A DNA stretch of 64,000 bases. Source: Sphingobacterium chuzhouense (GTDB taxonomy: Bacteria; Bacteroidota; Bacteroidia; Sphingobacteriales; Sphingobacteriaceae). Under the pieces are notes generated by a model. The model ran no database searches. It saw only the letters and a program-made list of their open reading frames with translations, and was not told the DNA's origin. Below are positions 53,856-63,698 of this stretch, in pieces (the stretch's first letter is position 1; each line of letters begins with the position of its first letter). The stretch spans positions 434,001 to 498,000 of the forward strand of contig NZ_JACNYL010000003.1 in the NCBI RefSeq assembly GCF_014692525.1. Reading direction: 5' to 3'. Made by a program: the position numbers and the translations under genes.

Positions 53856-54962
53856 ATGAAACATACATTAGATATCGTTCCTTTAAAATCTTGGATAGAT
53901 ACAGGCGATAAACCGTTAATTATTGCAGGGCCGTGCAGTGCGGAGACAGAAGAACAAGTAGTCTCTACCGCACATCTATTGGCAAACACAGGAAAAGTAA
54001 ACGTGTTACGGGCAGGAATCTGGAAACCCCGTACCCGCCCAGGCGAGTTTGAAGGAATAGGGAACGTAGGTTTGGAATGGCTAAAAAGAGCCAAAGCAGA
54101 AACAGGTCTATTGACCGCGACAGAAGTAGCCACAGCTAAACATGTAGAAGAAGCGTTGGCTGCTGGTGTAGACATCCTATGGGTGGGCGCACGTTCTACA
54201 GCAAATCCATTTACTGTACAGGAAATTGCCGATGCATTACAAGGTGTTGATGTACCTGTATTAGTTAAAAATCCCGTTAACCCAGACCTTTCTTTATGGA
54301 TTGGCGCATTAGAACGCATCAACCGCGCCGGTATTAAAAAACTAGGAGCTATCCACCGTGGATTCTCTTCTTTTGAGAAAACTGCTTTCCGTAACGAACC
54401 GATGTGGGATTTAGCCGTCCAGTTGAAATCAGCGTGTCCTGAGCTTCCTATCATCAATGACCCTAGCCACATCTGTGGAAATCGCGAACTGCTCCCTTAC
54501 ATTGCACAAAAGGCAATGGATATGGACCAACAGGGTTTGATTGTAGAATCACATATCGATCCTTCGGTAGCGTGGACTGATGCAAAACAACAAGTAACTC
54601 CTGCTGCATTAGCAGACTTGATCGACCACTTATCGGTTCGCCATCCAGAATCCAACAATCCAGTTTTCGATGATAAACTTGCCGAATTGCGTCAGCAAAT
54701 AGATAAGTTAGACGACGCAATCCTAAAGCAAATTGGCGACCGCATGAAAATTGCTGAAAAAATCGGAGAGTACAAACGTGATAATAACGTAACTATCCTA
54801 CAGGTTAGTCGTTGGGATGAAATCGTAGAAAAAAGAGTTCAACTTGCGAAAGCATTGTCACTTAGCGAAGACTTTGCAACTAAATACCTGGAATTGTTGC
54901 ACAACGAGTCTATTCGCAAGCAAAATGAAGTGATGAACGCAAAATCTGTGGCGGAGGCATAA
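53856..54962 (+). CDS. Bifunctional DAHP synthase (type I beta) / chorismate mutase (AroQ)
   Basis: A 368-residue fusion. The N-terminal DAHP synthase (about 1-260) is the short KDOPS-like type, with IIAGPCSAETEEQ, LRAGIWKPRTRPGEFEG, LVKNPVNPDLSLWIGALERI, AIHRGFSS and INDPSHICG. It makes DAHP from erythrose 4-phosphate and PEP. The C-terminal AroQ chorismate mutase (about 270-365) has ELRQQIDKLDDAILKQIGDRMKIAEKIGEYKRDNN. This domain order is normal in Bacteroidota. It thus joins the first step of the shikimate pathway to the first step of the Phe/Tyr branch. It follows pheA by 24 bases; aroA starts directly after its stop. Confidence 0.95.
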   Translation: MKHTLDIVPLKSWIDTGDKPLIIAGPCSAETEEQVVSTAHLLANTGKVNVLRAGIWKPRTRPGEFEGIGNVGLEWLKRAKAETGLLTATEVATAKHVEEALAAGVDILWVGARSTANPFTVQEIADALQGVDVPVLVKNPVNPDLSLWIGALERINRAGIKKLGAIHRGFSSFEKTAFRNEPMWDLAVQLKSACPELPIINDPSHICGNRELLPYIAQKAMDMDQQGLIVESHIDPSVAWTDAKQQVTPAALADLIDHLSVRHPESNNPVFDDKLAELRQQIDKLDDAILKQIGDRMKIAEKIGEYKRDNNVTILQVSRWDEIVEKRVQLAKALSLSEDFATKYLELLHNESIRKQNEVMNAKSVAEA

Positions 54963-56219
54963 ATGAGTTCGATACCACTTACACTTCGTCGTCCGTCGAA
55001 AGTAATACAAGGCACGGTTCAACTTACTGGTTCCAAATCAGAGAGTAACCGTGCTCTTATTATAAAAGCGCTAAGCCGAGGAGCAGTTAAAGTAGAAAAT
55101 CTATCCGCTGCCGCTGATACTGTCATTATGAAAAAGGCGCTCACATTGGCGGACACGTCCCGTGAAACGGGAGAATCCGTCACGGTGGATATTGGTCCTG
55201 CGGGAACAGCTATGCGTTTCCTTACCTCTTACCTGAATCTGGTAGAAGGCAATTTTATCCTTACCGGTACGGAACGCATGCAACAGCGTCCTATCGGCAT
55301 CTTGGTAGATGCATTGAAAACACTCGGTGCAAACATTGAATATGAGAAAAAGAGCGGCTTTCCTCCATTGGAAATCAAAGGCGGAATGGTGCAGAAAAAA
55401 CAGAGCGTCCATATTAAAGGAAATGTCAGTAGTCAATACCTATCGTCTCTCCTCCTTATAGCCGCTTCTCTAAAACAAGGGCTTGTGTTGGAAATTGAAG
55501 GAGAACTGACATCTAGGCCTTATGTCACTATGACCTTGGACATGTTGCAGGAAGCTGGAATATCCCATACTTGGATAGACAATACTATTGAAATAGCACC
55601 ACAGGAATTTAAACCGACAACAATTTATGTTGAACCGGATTGGAGTGCGGCGTCCTATTGGTATGCTATAGTAGCTTTATCTAAAAAAGGAGAAGTCGTG
55701 TTACCAGGTTTAAAAGCACACAGCTTACAAGGTGACATCGCCATTGTGGATATCATGACACACTTTGGGGTAGCTAGCTCTTTTCAGGAGGACGGATTAC
55801 ATATTGCAAAGGTTAACGAAGGCACTGATAAGGTACTATTTGATTTTAAGGCGTGTCCGGATTTGGCGCAAACAATCGTCGCATTGGCAGCCGCTATTCG
55901 TCGCGATATCTCCATAACGGGTGTGGAAACCTTGAAAATAAAAGAAACAGACCGATTGGCCGCGTTGAAAAACGAAATAGAAAAGTTTGGTGCTACGATA
56001 GTCGCTGATGGCGAAACCTATCATATCAAAGCAAAGGAAGCTTACGCGCCAAAACAAGTTACATTTGACACGTATGAAGACCATCGGATGGCCATGGCAT
56101 TCGCGCCATTGGCATTGATTTTTGACGAAGTAACGATTAACGACCCGGTGGTGGTGGAGAAGTCTTACCCCAATTTTTGGGAACACCTGCAACAACAGGG
56201 CTTCACCATCGAGCAATAG
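54963..56219 (+). CDS. aroA: 3-phosphoshikimate 1-carboxyvinyltransferase (EPSP synthase)
   Basis: A 418-residue enzyme that joins shikimate 3-phosphate and PEP to give EPSP. Substrate-binding TGSKSESNRALIIKAL (residues about 22-37), VDIGPAGTAMRFLTSYL, the TERMQQRPIGILVDALKTLGA loop, GNVSSQYLSSLLLIA, and the C-terminal LKIKETDRLAALKNEIEKFGA and DHRMAMAFAPLAL motifs are visible. It starts at the base following the DAHP synthase/mutase stop codon, so translation is coupled. Confidence 0.97.
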   Translation: MSSIPLTLRRPSKVIQGTVQLTGSKSESNRALIIKALSRGAVKVENLSAAADTVIMKKALTLADTSRETGESVTVDIGPAGTAMRFLTSYLNLVEGNFILTGTERMQQRPIGILVDALKTLGANIEYEKKSGFPPLEIKGGMVQKKQSVHIKGNVSSQYLSSLLLIAASLKQGLVLEIEGELTSRPYVTMTLDMLQEAGISHTWIDNTIEIAPQEFKPTTIYVEPDWSAASYWYAIVALSKKGEVVLPGLKAHSLQGDIAIVDIMTHFGVASSFQEDGLHIAKVNEGTDKVLFDFKACPDLAQTIVALAAAIRRDISITGVETLKIKETDRLAALKNEIEKFGATIVADGETYHIKAKEAYAPKQVTFDTYEDHRMAMAFAPLALIFDEVTINDPVVVEKSYPNFWEHLQQQGFTIEQ

Positions 56220-56251
56220 GTAAACAGTTAAACAACTAGAAAAATTACATC

Positions 56252-57340
56252 ATGGCAGGAAATTCATTTGGTCACCTTTTTAAGATAACAACCTTTGGCG
56301 AATCGCATGGAAAAGCGATTGGTGTTATTATCGATGGTTGCCCCCCCAACATCGATATAGACGAAGATTTCATACAATCGGAGCTGGATAAGCGGAAGCC
56401 AGGACAATCTAAAATTACAACGCAACGTAAGGAAAGCGATGTCGCTCAAATCCTATCTGGTGTTTTCGAAGGAAAATCAACAGGTACACCTATTGCCGTT
56501 CTGATACCGAATGAAGATCAACGATCTAAAGACTATTCCCATATTGCGGATAAATACCGTCCATCGCATGCCGACTACACCTATCAACAGAAGTATGGTA
56601 TCCGGGATTATCGTGGTGGTGGACGATCTTCCGCAAGGGAAACAGCGGCACGGGTCGCAGCAGGCGCTATAGCCAAACTATACCTCAAGAGCCAGGGTAT
56701 TGAAATTTTTGCTCATGTTTCAGCTGTGGGTACGTTGGAAGCTCCCAATTTGGACACCACTAATTTGTCAGCACTACTCGACATACGGGAAAGCAACATT
56801 GCCCGCTGTGCAGATCCTGCAACAGCAAATGAAATGATTGCCCTTATTGATTCGATAAGAAAAGCAGGAGACACCATCGGTGGAAAAATATCAACTGTAG
56901 TACGCGGCGTACCCGTTGGGCTTGGCGAACCTGTCTTCGATAAATTACATGCGGATCTAGGAAAGGCTATGTTGAGCATTAACGCTGTTCATGGGTTTGA
57001 ATACGGTTCGGGATTCAGCGGTTCGGAGATGCAAGGTTCCGAACACAACGATATATTCGTAAAAGAAGAAGAACAGGTACGCACCCGCACCAATTTCTCG
57101 GGTGGTATCCAAGGCGGTATTTCCAATGGTATGGATATTATGTTCCGTACAGCTTTTAAACCGGTTGCTACGATTATGCGCGATCAGGAAACATTAAACG
57201 AGGCTGGTGATAGCACCACTATTTCAGGCAAAGGACGTCACGATCCCTGTGTTGTCTCACGTGCGGTTATTATCGTCGAAGCGATGACAGCATTGGTATT
57301 AGCTGACCACCTTCTACGATTTAAAGCCTATAAAGATTAA
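56252..57340 (+). CDS. aroC: Chorismate synthase
   Basis: A 362-residue FMN-dependent enzyme that converts EPSP to chorismate. Signatures: [30 protein letters not shown] (residues 3-32), [15 protein letters not shown] motif here as [24 protein letters not shown], the [10 protein letters not shown] segment, [16 protein letters not shown] and the C-terminal [18 protein letters not shown]. The length is normal. It is last in the operon pheA-DAHP synthase-aroA-aroC, which therefore lacks aroB, aroE, aroK, tyrA and an aminotransferase; those must be elsewhere. Confidence 0.98.
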   Translation: MAGNSFGHLFKITTFGESHGKAIGVIIDGCPPNIDIDEDFIQSELDKRKPGQSKITTQRKESDVAQILSGVFEGKSTGTPIAVLIPNEDQRSKDYSHIADKYRPSHADYTYQQKYGIRDYRGGGRSSARETAARVAAGAIAKLYLKSQGIEIFAHVSAVGTLEAPNLDTTNLSALLDIRESNIARCADPATANEMIALIDSIRKAGDTIGGKISTVVRGVPVGLGEPVFDKLHADLGKAMLSINAVHGFEYGSGFSGSEMQGSEHNDIFVKEEEQVRTRTNFSGGIQGGISNGMDIMFRTAFKPVATIMRDQETLNEAGDSTTISGKGRHDPCVVSRAVIIVEAMTALVLADHLLRFKAYKD

Positions 57341-57342
57341 CT

Positions 57343-57369
57343 GTAGAGACGCCGATACTGCGTCTCTAC
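57343..57369. repeat. Perfect palindrome between aroC and the E1 gene
   Basis: GTAGAGACGC, loop CGATACT, GCGTCTCTAC is a 10-bp perfect stem between two convergent genes. No T run follows on either strand, so termination would be weak. The GTAGAGACGC / GCGTCTCTAC arm pair resembles a dispersed palindromic repeat found in Bacteroidota and cyanobacteria; that is from memory and not shown by the window, which has one copy. Confidence 0.6.
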
Positions 57370-57379
57370 ATAGTTATAA

Positions 57380-59797
57380 TTAAAACAATCTCGGGAATAC
57401 ACTTTCGTTATATTCACTCATCATTTCGTATGCTAATTCAACGACATCATCTACAGATGGTTTTGTAAAATAATCCCCATCAGATCCATACGGTGGACGG
57501 TTAGGTTTCGCTGAAAGCGTCCGAGGTTGTCCGTCCAACAGATAATAGCCATTTTGCTTTTCCAATATCTCCTGCATAATAAATGCTGCTGCGCCACCCG
57601 GCATATCTTCGTCTACCACCAATAATTTATTGGTTTTCTCTAATGATTGACGGCAAATTTCTGTTCGATCGAAAGGTTGTAAACATTGTGCATCGATAAT
57701 CTCTAAAGAAATTCCTAGTTTCTCCAGTTCGATGGCTGCTTCCTGCACAACACGCAACGTAGCGCCATAAGACACGACGGTAATATCCCTCCCTTCGCGT
57801 ATCTGTTCCGCTATCCCAATTGGGACCATAAAATCACCAACATTAGCAGGCATCTTTTCCTTTAATCGGTAGCCGTTGAGACATTCTATTACCAGCGCAG
57901 GTTCATCAGATCGCAAAAGTGTATTATACATACCAGCCGCCTGTGTCATATTGCGCGGTACACAAATATGCAAACCACGAAGTCCTCCAAGCAGTACAGT
58001 CATAGGTGAGCCAGAATGCCAGATACCCTCTAATCGATGGCCTCGAGTACGGATAATGACAGGTGCTTTCTGCGTTCCTTTCGTGCGATAACTCAAACAC
58101 GCCAAATCATCACTCAATACCGGCATGGCATAGATCAAATAATCAAGATATTGGATTTCAGCGATGGGGCGTAAACCACGCAATGCCAAGCCAATACCCT
58201 TTCCGATAATAGCAGATTCACGGATACCGGTATCAAAAATACGTAATTCGCCAAACTGTTCTTGCAACCCGGCAAAACCTTGGTTAACATCCCCTATTTT
58301 TCCAACATCTTCACCAAACGCTACAATACGTTCATCACGCCTAAAATTGGCATCAAAACAAGCATTCAATACCTCTCTACCATCCACAATAGAAACGTCT
58401 TCTTCATAATGGGCAGAGATCCCATCTTTTTTTAATGGAGAATCGAGCGTTTCAGAAAATAACTTATCGTTATACCGGCCAAAATTTTGCTCCTGTTTTT
58501 GGGTATACCAAGCCATCAATACATCTTTCTCAGACGAATATATCCCCCTTAAATCTCGAATTGCCCTTCTTACATTGGCATAAACTTCTTTCAAAGATGG
58601 TTCTGCCAACGACTGTAAGGTCTTTAGTGGCACTTCTGTTATTGGATTTTCAATATCCGATAGCAACGCTATTGCTTCATCTAAATCAACTTGAAGCGTT
58701 TTGTGATAATCCGCCCATGCACGTCGCTGTTCCTGACGGACGAATTCTTTGGCTTCTTTTTCCAAATCTTTCAATTCCTCTTCTTGTGCAATACCCGATT
58801 GCAACAACCAATCCCGCATCTTCAGATTACAGTCGAATGCATCTTCCCATTCTAGTCGTTCGGCCGATTTATAGCGTTCGTGTGATCCAGATGTAGAATG
58901 CCCTTGCGGCTGTGTCAACTCCGTAACATGAACGACGCATGGTACATGCTCCTCTCGGGCGTAACGAGCCGCTTGTTCGTAAACTTCGCATAAAGCTGGA
59001 TAATCCCAGCCACGCACTTTAAATATCTCAATGCCGTTGCTATCGTTTTCACGTTGAAAACCTTTTAGCACTTCAGATATATCGGCTTTCGCCGTTTGTA
59101 CCTCATTCGGGACGGATATCCCATAGCCATCATCCCAAACGGAAATAACAACCGGAATTTGCTTTACTGCCGCAGCATTAAGTGTTTCCCAAAAAACGCC
59201 TTCTGATGTAGAAGCATTCCCAATGGTACAAAAAACAACTTCTCTTCCTTGGCGCGAAAAGTAGGTCAGATAATCCAGGTTTCGATTTTCCTTATATAAT
59301 TTAGATGCTAGACCCAGTCCCATAACACGCGCCATCTGTCCGCCCGTTGTCGAAATATCGGAAGCGGAGTTCTTCTGCTCCGTCTGATTTAACCAATTTC
59401 CTTCCTTATCAAGCAGTTGTGTAGAAAAATGACAGTTCATTTGCCGTCCGCCGGAGGATATATCAGCTTCCAGATCAGGATTGGCATATAGTTGTGAAAA
59501 GAAATGATAAATACTAGATATACCCAAAGCAAAGGCAAATGTTTGATCCCGGTAATAGCCAGAGCGCCAGTCGCCAGGCTGGAATACTTTAGCCAACGCA
59601 ATTTGCGCGATCTCCTTACCATCACCAAATACTCCGAATTTTGCCTTTCCAGTTAATACCTCCTTGCGACCCGACAGGCTTGCAATCCGGCTTTCAACCG
59701 CTAATCTATAATCTTTTAAAATGATTTCACGAAAATCGTCAAAACTGATTTTTGACGTTTCAAAATCACTGTTTATATTCATGGTGATATTAGACAT
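57380..59797 (-). CDS. 2-oxoacid (branched-chain type) dehydrogenase E1, alpha and beta fused
   Basis: An 805-residue thiamine-diphosphate enzyme joining both E1 subunits. The alpha part (about 15-440) carries the ThDP site near DISTTGGQMARVMGLGLASKLY and the phosphorylation-type loop region (HSTSGSHERY); the usual GDG is replaced by IGNASTSEGVFWETLNAAAV. The beta part (about 470-800) has REVLNACFDANFRRDERIVAFGEDVGKIGDVNQGFAGLQEQFGELRIFDTGIRESAIIGKGIGLALRGLRPIAEIQYLDY and a C-terminal transketolase domain. It decarboxylates branched-chain or related 2-oxoacids and loads the E2 lipoyl arm. E2 and E3 are not adjacent. Single gene, convergent with aroC, divergent from purL. Confidence 0.92.
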   Translation of the reverse strand: MSNITMNINSDFETSKISFDDFREIILKDYRLAVESRIASLSGRKEVLTGKAKFGVFGDGKEIAQIALAKVFQPGDWRSGYYRDQTFAFALGISSIYHFFSQLYANPDLEADISSGGRQMNCHFSTQLLDKEGNWLNQTEQKNSASDISTTGGQMARVMGLGLASKLYKENRNLDYLTYFSRQGREVVFCTIGNASTSEGVFWETLNAAAVKQIPVVISVWDDGYGISVPNEVQTAKADISEVLKGFQRENDSNGIEIFKVRGWDYPALCEVYEQAARYAREEHVPCVVHVTELTQPQGHSTSGSHERYKSAERLEWEDAFDCNLKMRDWLLQSGIAQEEELKDLEKEAKEFVRQEQRRAWADYHKTLQVDLDEAIALLSDIENPITEVPLKTLQSLAEPSLKEVYANVRRAIRDLRGIYSSEKDVLMAWYTQKQEQNFGRYNDKLFSETLDSPLKKDGISAHYEEDVSIVDGREVLNACFDANFRRDERIVAFGEDVGKIGDVNQGFAGLQEQFGELRIFDTGIRESAIIGKGIGLALRGLRPIAEIQYLDYLIYAMPVLSDDLACLSYRTKGTQKAPVIIRTRGHRLEGIWHSGSPMTVLLGGLRGLHICVPRNMTQAAGMYNTLLRSDEPALVIECLNGYRLKEKMPANVGDFMVPIGIAEQIREGRDITVVSYGATLRVVQEAAIELEKLGISLEIIDAQCLQPFDRTEICRQSLEKTNKLLVVDEDMPGGAAAFIMQEILEKQNGYYLLDGQPRTLSAKPNRPPYGSDGDYFTKPSVDDVVELAYEMMSEYNESVFPRLF

Positions 59798-59816
59798 ATT
59801 TAACCAATGGTTTCAA

Positions 59817-59824
59817 CAAAAGTA
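59817..59824 (-). promoter_or_regulatory. Promoter element of the E1 gene
   Basis: On the minus strand TACTTTTG is an exact -7 element about 19 bases before the ATG; no TTTG -33 box is seen. Confidence 0.5.
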
Positions 59825-59886
59825 ATAAAAATATACGTGTTATCGGAAATAGCAGTTAAGATACGCTACATTACTAAAATACTCCG

Positions 59887-59894
59887 TATATTTG
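59887..59894 (+). promoter_or_regulatory. purL promoter element
   Basis: TATATTTG is an exact -7 element 39 bases before the ATG at 59934. It overlaps the TTG at 59892 that would extend the frame, which argues for the later start. No -33 TTTG is seen. Confidence 0.5.
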
Positions 59895-59933
59895 TACTTT
59901 GATTTGAAGAACGTTCAAAATACACCATTAGTA

Positions 59934-62900
59934 ATGATTCATTTCTTTATGAACCCAAGCCGCACCGTGTATGGTGTGCAAACCCAAAACGACTTATCGG
60001 CAGAAGATGTTTCCAGATTAAACTGGCTCTTCGGAAACGCAAAAAAGCTCGACGAACAGACGTTAGACGACTATTATGTCGGTCCTCGCGCTGCGATGGT
60101 AACCCCTTGGAGTACCAATGCTGTTGAAATTACGCAAAACATGGGTATTCAAGGCATTATCCGCATTGAAGAATTTCATCCGGTAGACGAAAACTTCACG
60201 GATTTCGACCCGATGATTTCGCAAAAATATGCCGTACTGACACAAGACATGTACACTATCGATATCCAGCCAGAACCTATTCTGGAAATTGACAATATTG
60301 ATGCATACAATAACTCGGAGGGTTTAGCTTTGAGTCCCGAAGAAGTGGAATATTTAAACAACCTTTCCGAGAAACTCGGACGTAAGCTGACGGACTCCGA
60401 AGTTTTTGCGTTTTCACAGGCAAATTCTGAACACTGCCGTCACAAAATATTCAACGGAACCTTTATCATTGACGGTGAAGAGCAACCATGGTCCCTATTC
60501 AAGCTGATCAGAAAAACATCTGAAACCAATCCAAATGAAATTGTTTCGGCTTATAAAGATAACGTAGCATTCGTTAAAGGACCAAAGGTTACCCAGTTTG
60601 CGCCTAAATCGGCAGACAAGCCGGACTTTTACGAAGAAAAAGCATTTGAATCTGTACTATCGCTTAAAGCCGAAACACATAACTTTCCCACAACCGTAGA
60701 GCCATTTGCCGGTGCCGCTACAGGCTCGGGTGGTGAAATCCGTGACCGGTTGGCAGGAGGTCAAGGAGCGTTGCCTTTGGCGGGTACTGCTGTGTATATG
60801 ACCGCTTACTCACGCCTTGAGTCAGTTTCTACAGAAGACAGATCCTTCGGTTCCGCTCAGGACAGGCCGTGGGAAAATGGCATGAAAGAACGTCCGTGGT
60901 TGTATCAAACACCCATGGACATCCTTATTAAGGCATCCAATGGAGCTTCTGACTTTGGCAATAAATTCGGACAGCCTTTGATCGCGGGTTCTGTACTAAC
61001 CTTTGAACATGAAGAAGGAGGCCGGAAATTAGGCTATGACAAAGTCATCATGCAAGCCGGTGGTGTCGGCTATGGTAAAGCAGACCAAGCGAAAAAACAT
61101 ACACCAAAAACAGGTGATAAAATTGTAATTCTCGGTGGCGAAAACTACCGTATCGGTATGGGGGGTGCGGCGGTATCTTCTGCCGACACAGGTGCTTTCG
61201 GTTCGGGTATCGAATTGAACGCCATCCAACGTTCTAATCCCGAAATGCAAAAACGGGCGGCAAATGCTATCCGTGCCTTCGTAGAATCGGACAATAACCC
61301 GATCGTTTCGATTCATGACCACGGTGCAGGCGGACACCTCAACTGTTTGTCAGAACTGGTGGAAGAAACCGGCGGGTTAATCGATATGGATAGATTGCCT
61401 GTAGGCGACCCTACCCTATCAGCAAAAGAAATCATCGGCAATGAATCCCAAGAGCGCATGGGTTTGGTCATTGCCGACAAAGATATTGAAATACTGAAAA
61501 AAGTAGCGGATCGTGAACGTGCACCAATGTATACCGTAGGTGACGTTACGGGAGACCACCGATTTACTTTCCAGTCGAAATCAACTGGAGAAAAACCAAT
61601 GGATTACGATTTGGCGGACTTCTTTGGTTCTTCTCCAAAAACAGTGATGAAAGACAGCAAGATCGACCGTCAATATGCAGATCTCTCTTACGATGTGAAC
61701 GAAATTTCCACCTATTTAAGACAGATATTGCAATTGGAAGCTGTTGCTTCTAAAGATTGGTTGACGAACAAAGTAGATCGTTGTGTGGGCGGTCGCGTTG
61801 CCAAACAACAATGTGCAGGTCCTTTACAACTTCCATTGAACAACGTGGGTGTTATGGCATTGGACTACAACTCAACAGAAGGTATTGCAACCAGCATCGG
61901 CCATTCACCGTTGACGGCTCTGGTTGATCCTGTTGCGGGTTCTCGCAATGCCATTGCTGAAGCCTTGTCGAATTTAGTGTTCGCGCCTATCAAAAATGGT
62001 TTAGCTGGTGTATCACTCTCAGCAAACTGGATGTGGCCGTGTAACAACGAAGGGGAAGATGCCCGTTTGTATGAAGCTGTAAAAGGCTGTTCTGACTTTG
62101 CCATCGCTTTGGGCATCAATATCCCTACAGGAAAGGACTCGCTATCGATGAAACAAAAATACCCGAATGGCGAAAATGTAATCGCTCCGGGGACATTGAT
62201 TATCTCTGCCGCAGGTAACTGTACCGATATCAATAAAGTAATTGAGCCGGTATTGTCAAGAAATGCAGGATCTATTTACTATATCAATCTAGCGCAAGAT
62301 ACCTTCAAGCTGGGAGGTTCTTCTTTTGCACAGATAAATAATAAAATCGGTAAGGAAGCACCAACCGTTCAGGATGCTAATTATTTTAAAAAGGCATTCA
62401 ACGCCATACAGGAAGCCATTCTATCAGGCTATGTAGCTGCAGGACATGATGTAGGATCAGGCGGGCTGATTACGACCTTATTGGAGATGACGTTTGCTGA
62501 CGTTAACTTGGGTGCACAATACGATTTAAGTGGATTAGGTGAAGCAGATACAGTTAAAGCATTATTCAACGAAAATATCGCTGTTGTATTACAGGCGAAA
62601 AATGACACTGCTCTTGAAACGGCGTTATCCCAAGCGGGCATACAGGCCGTGAAAATCGGAAAAGCTATTAACGGAACAGCTGTATCCTTCCAAAATAATG
62701 CAGATGAATTTACATTCGACGTAGCGGAAACACGCGATAGCTGGTTTAAAACATCGTTTTTGTTGGACAGTAAACAGTCTAAAAACGGTATGGCCCAAGA
62801 GCGTTACAACAACTATAAAAACCAACCACTGAACTATGTATTTCCATCCCAATTTAATGGTAAAAAGCCTACATGTTCAGCAGACCGGACAAAAAGACCA

Positions 62901-63644
62901 AAAGCAGCCATTATCCGCGAGAAAGGTTCAAACTCCGAAAGAGAGATGGCCAACGCTATGTATCTAGCGGGTTTTGATGTAAAAGATGTTCACATGACCG
63001 ACTTAATTTCAGGTCGCGAAACGCTAGAAGACATTCAATTTATCGGTACGGTAGGCGGTTTCTCTAATTCCGATGTTTTGGGTTCAGCAAAAGGTTGGGC
63101 CGGAGCTTTTCTTTACAACGAGAAAGCGAAAAAGGCATTGGAAAACTTCTTTGCGCGTCCGGATACCATGTCTGTCGGCATCTGTAACGGTTGCCAGTTA
63201 TTCATGGAATTGGAACTTATCAATCCGGATCACGACGTTCATGGAAAAATGCTCCATAATACATCTCAAAAACACGAATCTAGTTTTGCTTCGGTAAAAA
63301 TACAAAATAACAACTCCATTATGTTGTCTACTTTGGCAGGCAGCACATTGGGTGTATGGATTTCACACGGCGAAGGTAAGTTTAACCTCCCCCACAGCGA
63401 AGATCAATACAACATCGTGGCTAAATATGCTTACGAACAATATCCGCATAATCCAAATGGATCGGATTTCAACACCGCTATGCTTTGTGATAAGACCGGG
63501 CGTCACCTCGTGACCATGCCCCATATCGAACGTTCTATCTTCCAGTGGAATTGGGCACATTATCCTGCTGACAGACAGGATGAGGTAAGCCCTTGGTTGG
63601 AAGCCTTTGTGAATGCACGCAAATGGTGTGAAAACAATAAATAA
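59934..63644 (+). CDS. purL: Phosphoribosylformylglycinamidine synthase, large single-chain PurL
   Basis: A 1236-residue enzyme counted from the ATG at 59934 (MIHFFMNPSRTVYG); a TTG extension to 59892 overlaps the promoter element. It makes FGAM from FGAR, glutamine and ATP in purine synthesis. An N-terminal PurS-like domain and linker are followed by two AIRS-type halves (LSEKLGRKLTDSEVFAFSQANSEHCRHKIFNG, AETHNFPTTVEPFAGAATGSGGEIRDR, SIHDHGAGGHLNCLSELVEETGG) and a C-terminal glutaminase domain with catalytic Cys in SVGICNGCQLFM. Near residue 296-309 there are 14 extra residues (SVSTEDRSFGSAQD) before RPWENGMKERPW that look like an inserted repeat. Confidence 0.97.
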   Translation: MIHFFMNPSRTVYGVQTQNDLSAEDVSRLNWLFGNAKKLDEQTLDDYYVGPRAAMVTPWSTNAVEITQNMGIQGIIRIEEFHPVDENFTDFDPMISQKYAVLTQDMYTIDIQPEPILEIDNIDAYNNSEGLALSPEEVEYLNNLSEKLGRKLTDSEVFAFSQANSEHCRHKIFNGTFIIDGEEQPWSLFKLIRKTSETNPNEIVSAYKDNVAFVKGPKVTQFAPKSADKPDFYEEKAFESVLSLKAETHNFPTTVEPFAGAATGSGGEIRDRLAGGQGALPLAGTAVYMTAYSRLESVSTEDRSFGSAQDRPWENGMKERPWLYQTPMDILIKASNGASDFGNKFGQPLIAGSVLTFEHEEGGRKLGYDKVIMQAGGVGYGKADQAKKHTPKTGDKIVILGGENYRIGMGGAAVSSADTGAFGSGIELNAIQRSNPEMQKRAANAIRAFVESDNNPIVSIHDHGAGGHLNCLSELVEETGGLIDMDRLPVGDPTLSAKEIIGNESQERMGLVIADKDIEILKKVADRERAPMYTVGDVTGDHRFTFQSKSTGEKPMDYDLADFFGSSPKTVMKDSKIDRQYADLSYDVNEISTYLRQILQLEAVASKDWLTNKVDRCVGGRVAKQQCAGPLQLPLNNVGVMALDYNSTEGIATSIGHSPLTALVDPVAGSRNAIAEALSNLVFAPIKNGLAGVSLSANWMWPCNNEGEDARLYEAVKGCSDFAIALGINIPTGKDSLSMKQKYPNGENVIAPGTLIISAAGNCTDINKVIEPVLSRNAGSIYYINLAQDTFKLGGSSFAQINNKIGKEAPTVQDANYFKKAFNAIQEAILSGYVAAGHDVGSGGLITTLLEMTFADVNLGAQYDLSGLGEADTVKALFNENIAVVLQAKNDTALETALSQAGIQAVKIGKAINGTAVSFQNNADEFTFDVAETRDSWFKTSFLLDSKQSKNGMAQERYNNYKNQPLNYVFPSQFNGKKPTCSADRTKRPKAAIIREKGSNSEREMANAMYLAGFDVKDVHMTDLISGRETLEDIQFIGTVGGFSNSDVLGSAKGWAGAFLYNEKAKKALENFFARPDTMSVGICNGCQLFMELELINPDHDVHGKMLHNTSQKHESSFASVKIQNNNSIMLSTLAGSTLGVWISHGEGKFNLPHSEDQYNIVAKYAYEQYPHNPNGSDFNTAMLCDKTGRHLVTMPHIERSIFQWNWAHYPADRQDEVSPWLEAFVNARKWCENNK
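60840..60866 (+). repeat. Repeat-derived in-frame insertion inside purL
   Basis: Within purL, bases 60840-60866 read AGATCCTTCGGTTCCGCTCAGGACAGG, of which the CCTTCGG..CCGCTCAGG core matches the style of the dispersed Bacteroidota element whose degenerate relative lies between mreB and mreC. The surrounding 14 codons (60822-60863) interrupt a conserved PurL segment without breaking the frame. Confidence 0.6.
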
Positions 63645-63646
63645 TA

Positions 63647-63675
63647 AAAGACCCGCTAGTTGGCGGGTCTTTTTT
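63647..63675. terminator. Bidirectional terminator between purL and the isomerase-like gene
   Basis: A 10-bp perfect stem (AAAGACCCGC / GCGGGTCTTT) with a 6-base loop, T run on the right and A run on the left, follows the purL stop by 2 bases and can serve both convergent genes. Confidence 0.93.
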
Positions 63676-63698
63676 GTATACTAGAAAAATATATTATA

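Noticed and set aside
53747..54472. A 241-codon minus-strand frame across pheA and the DAHP synthase gene
   Set aside because: It covers two well-recognised genes on the opposite strand and has no family pattern.
59892..59933. TTG extension of purL
   Set aside because: It coincides with the TATATTTG promoter element; PurL proteins begin at the MIHFF-type segment.
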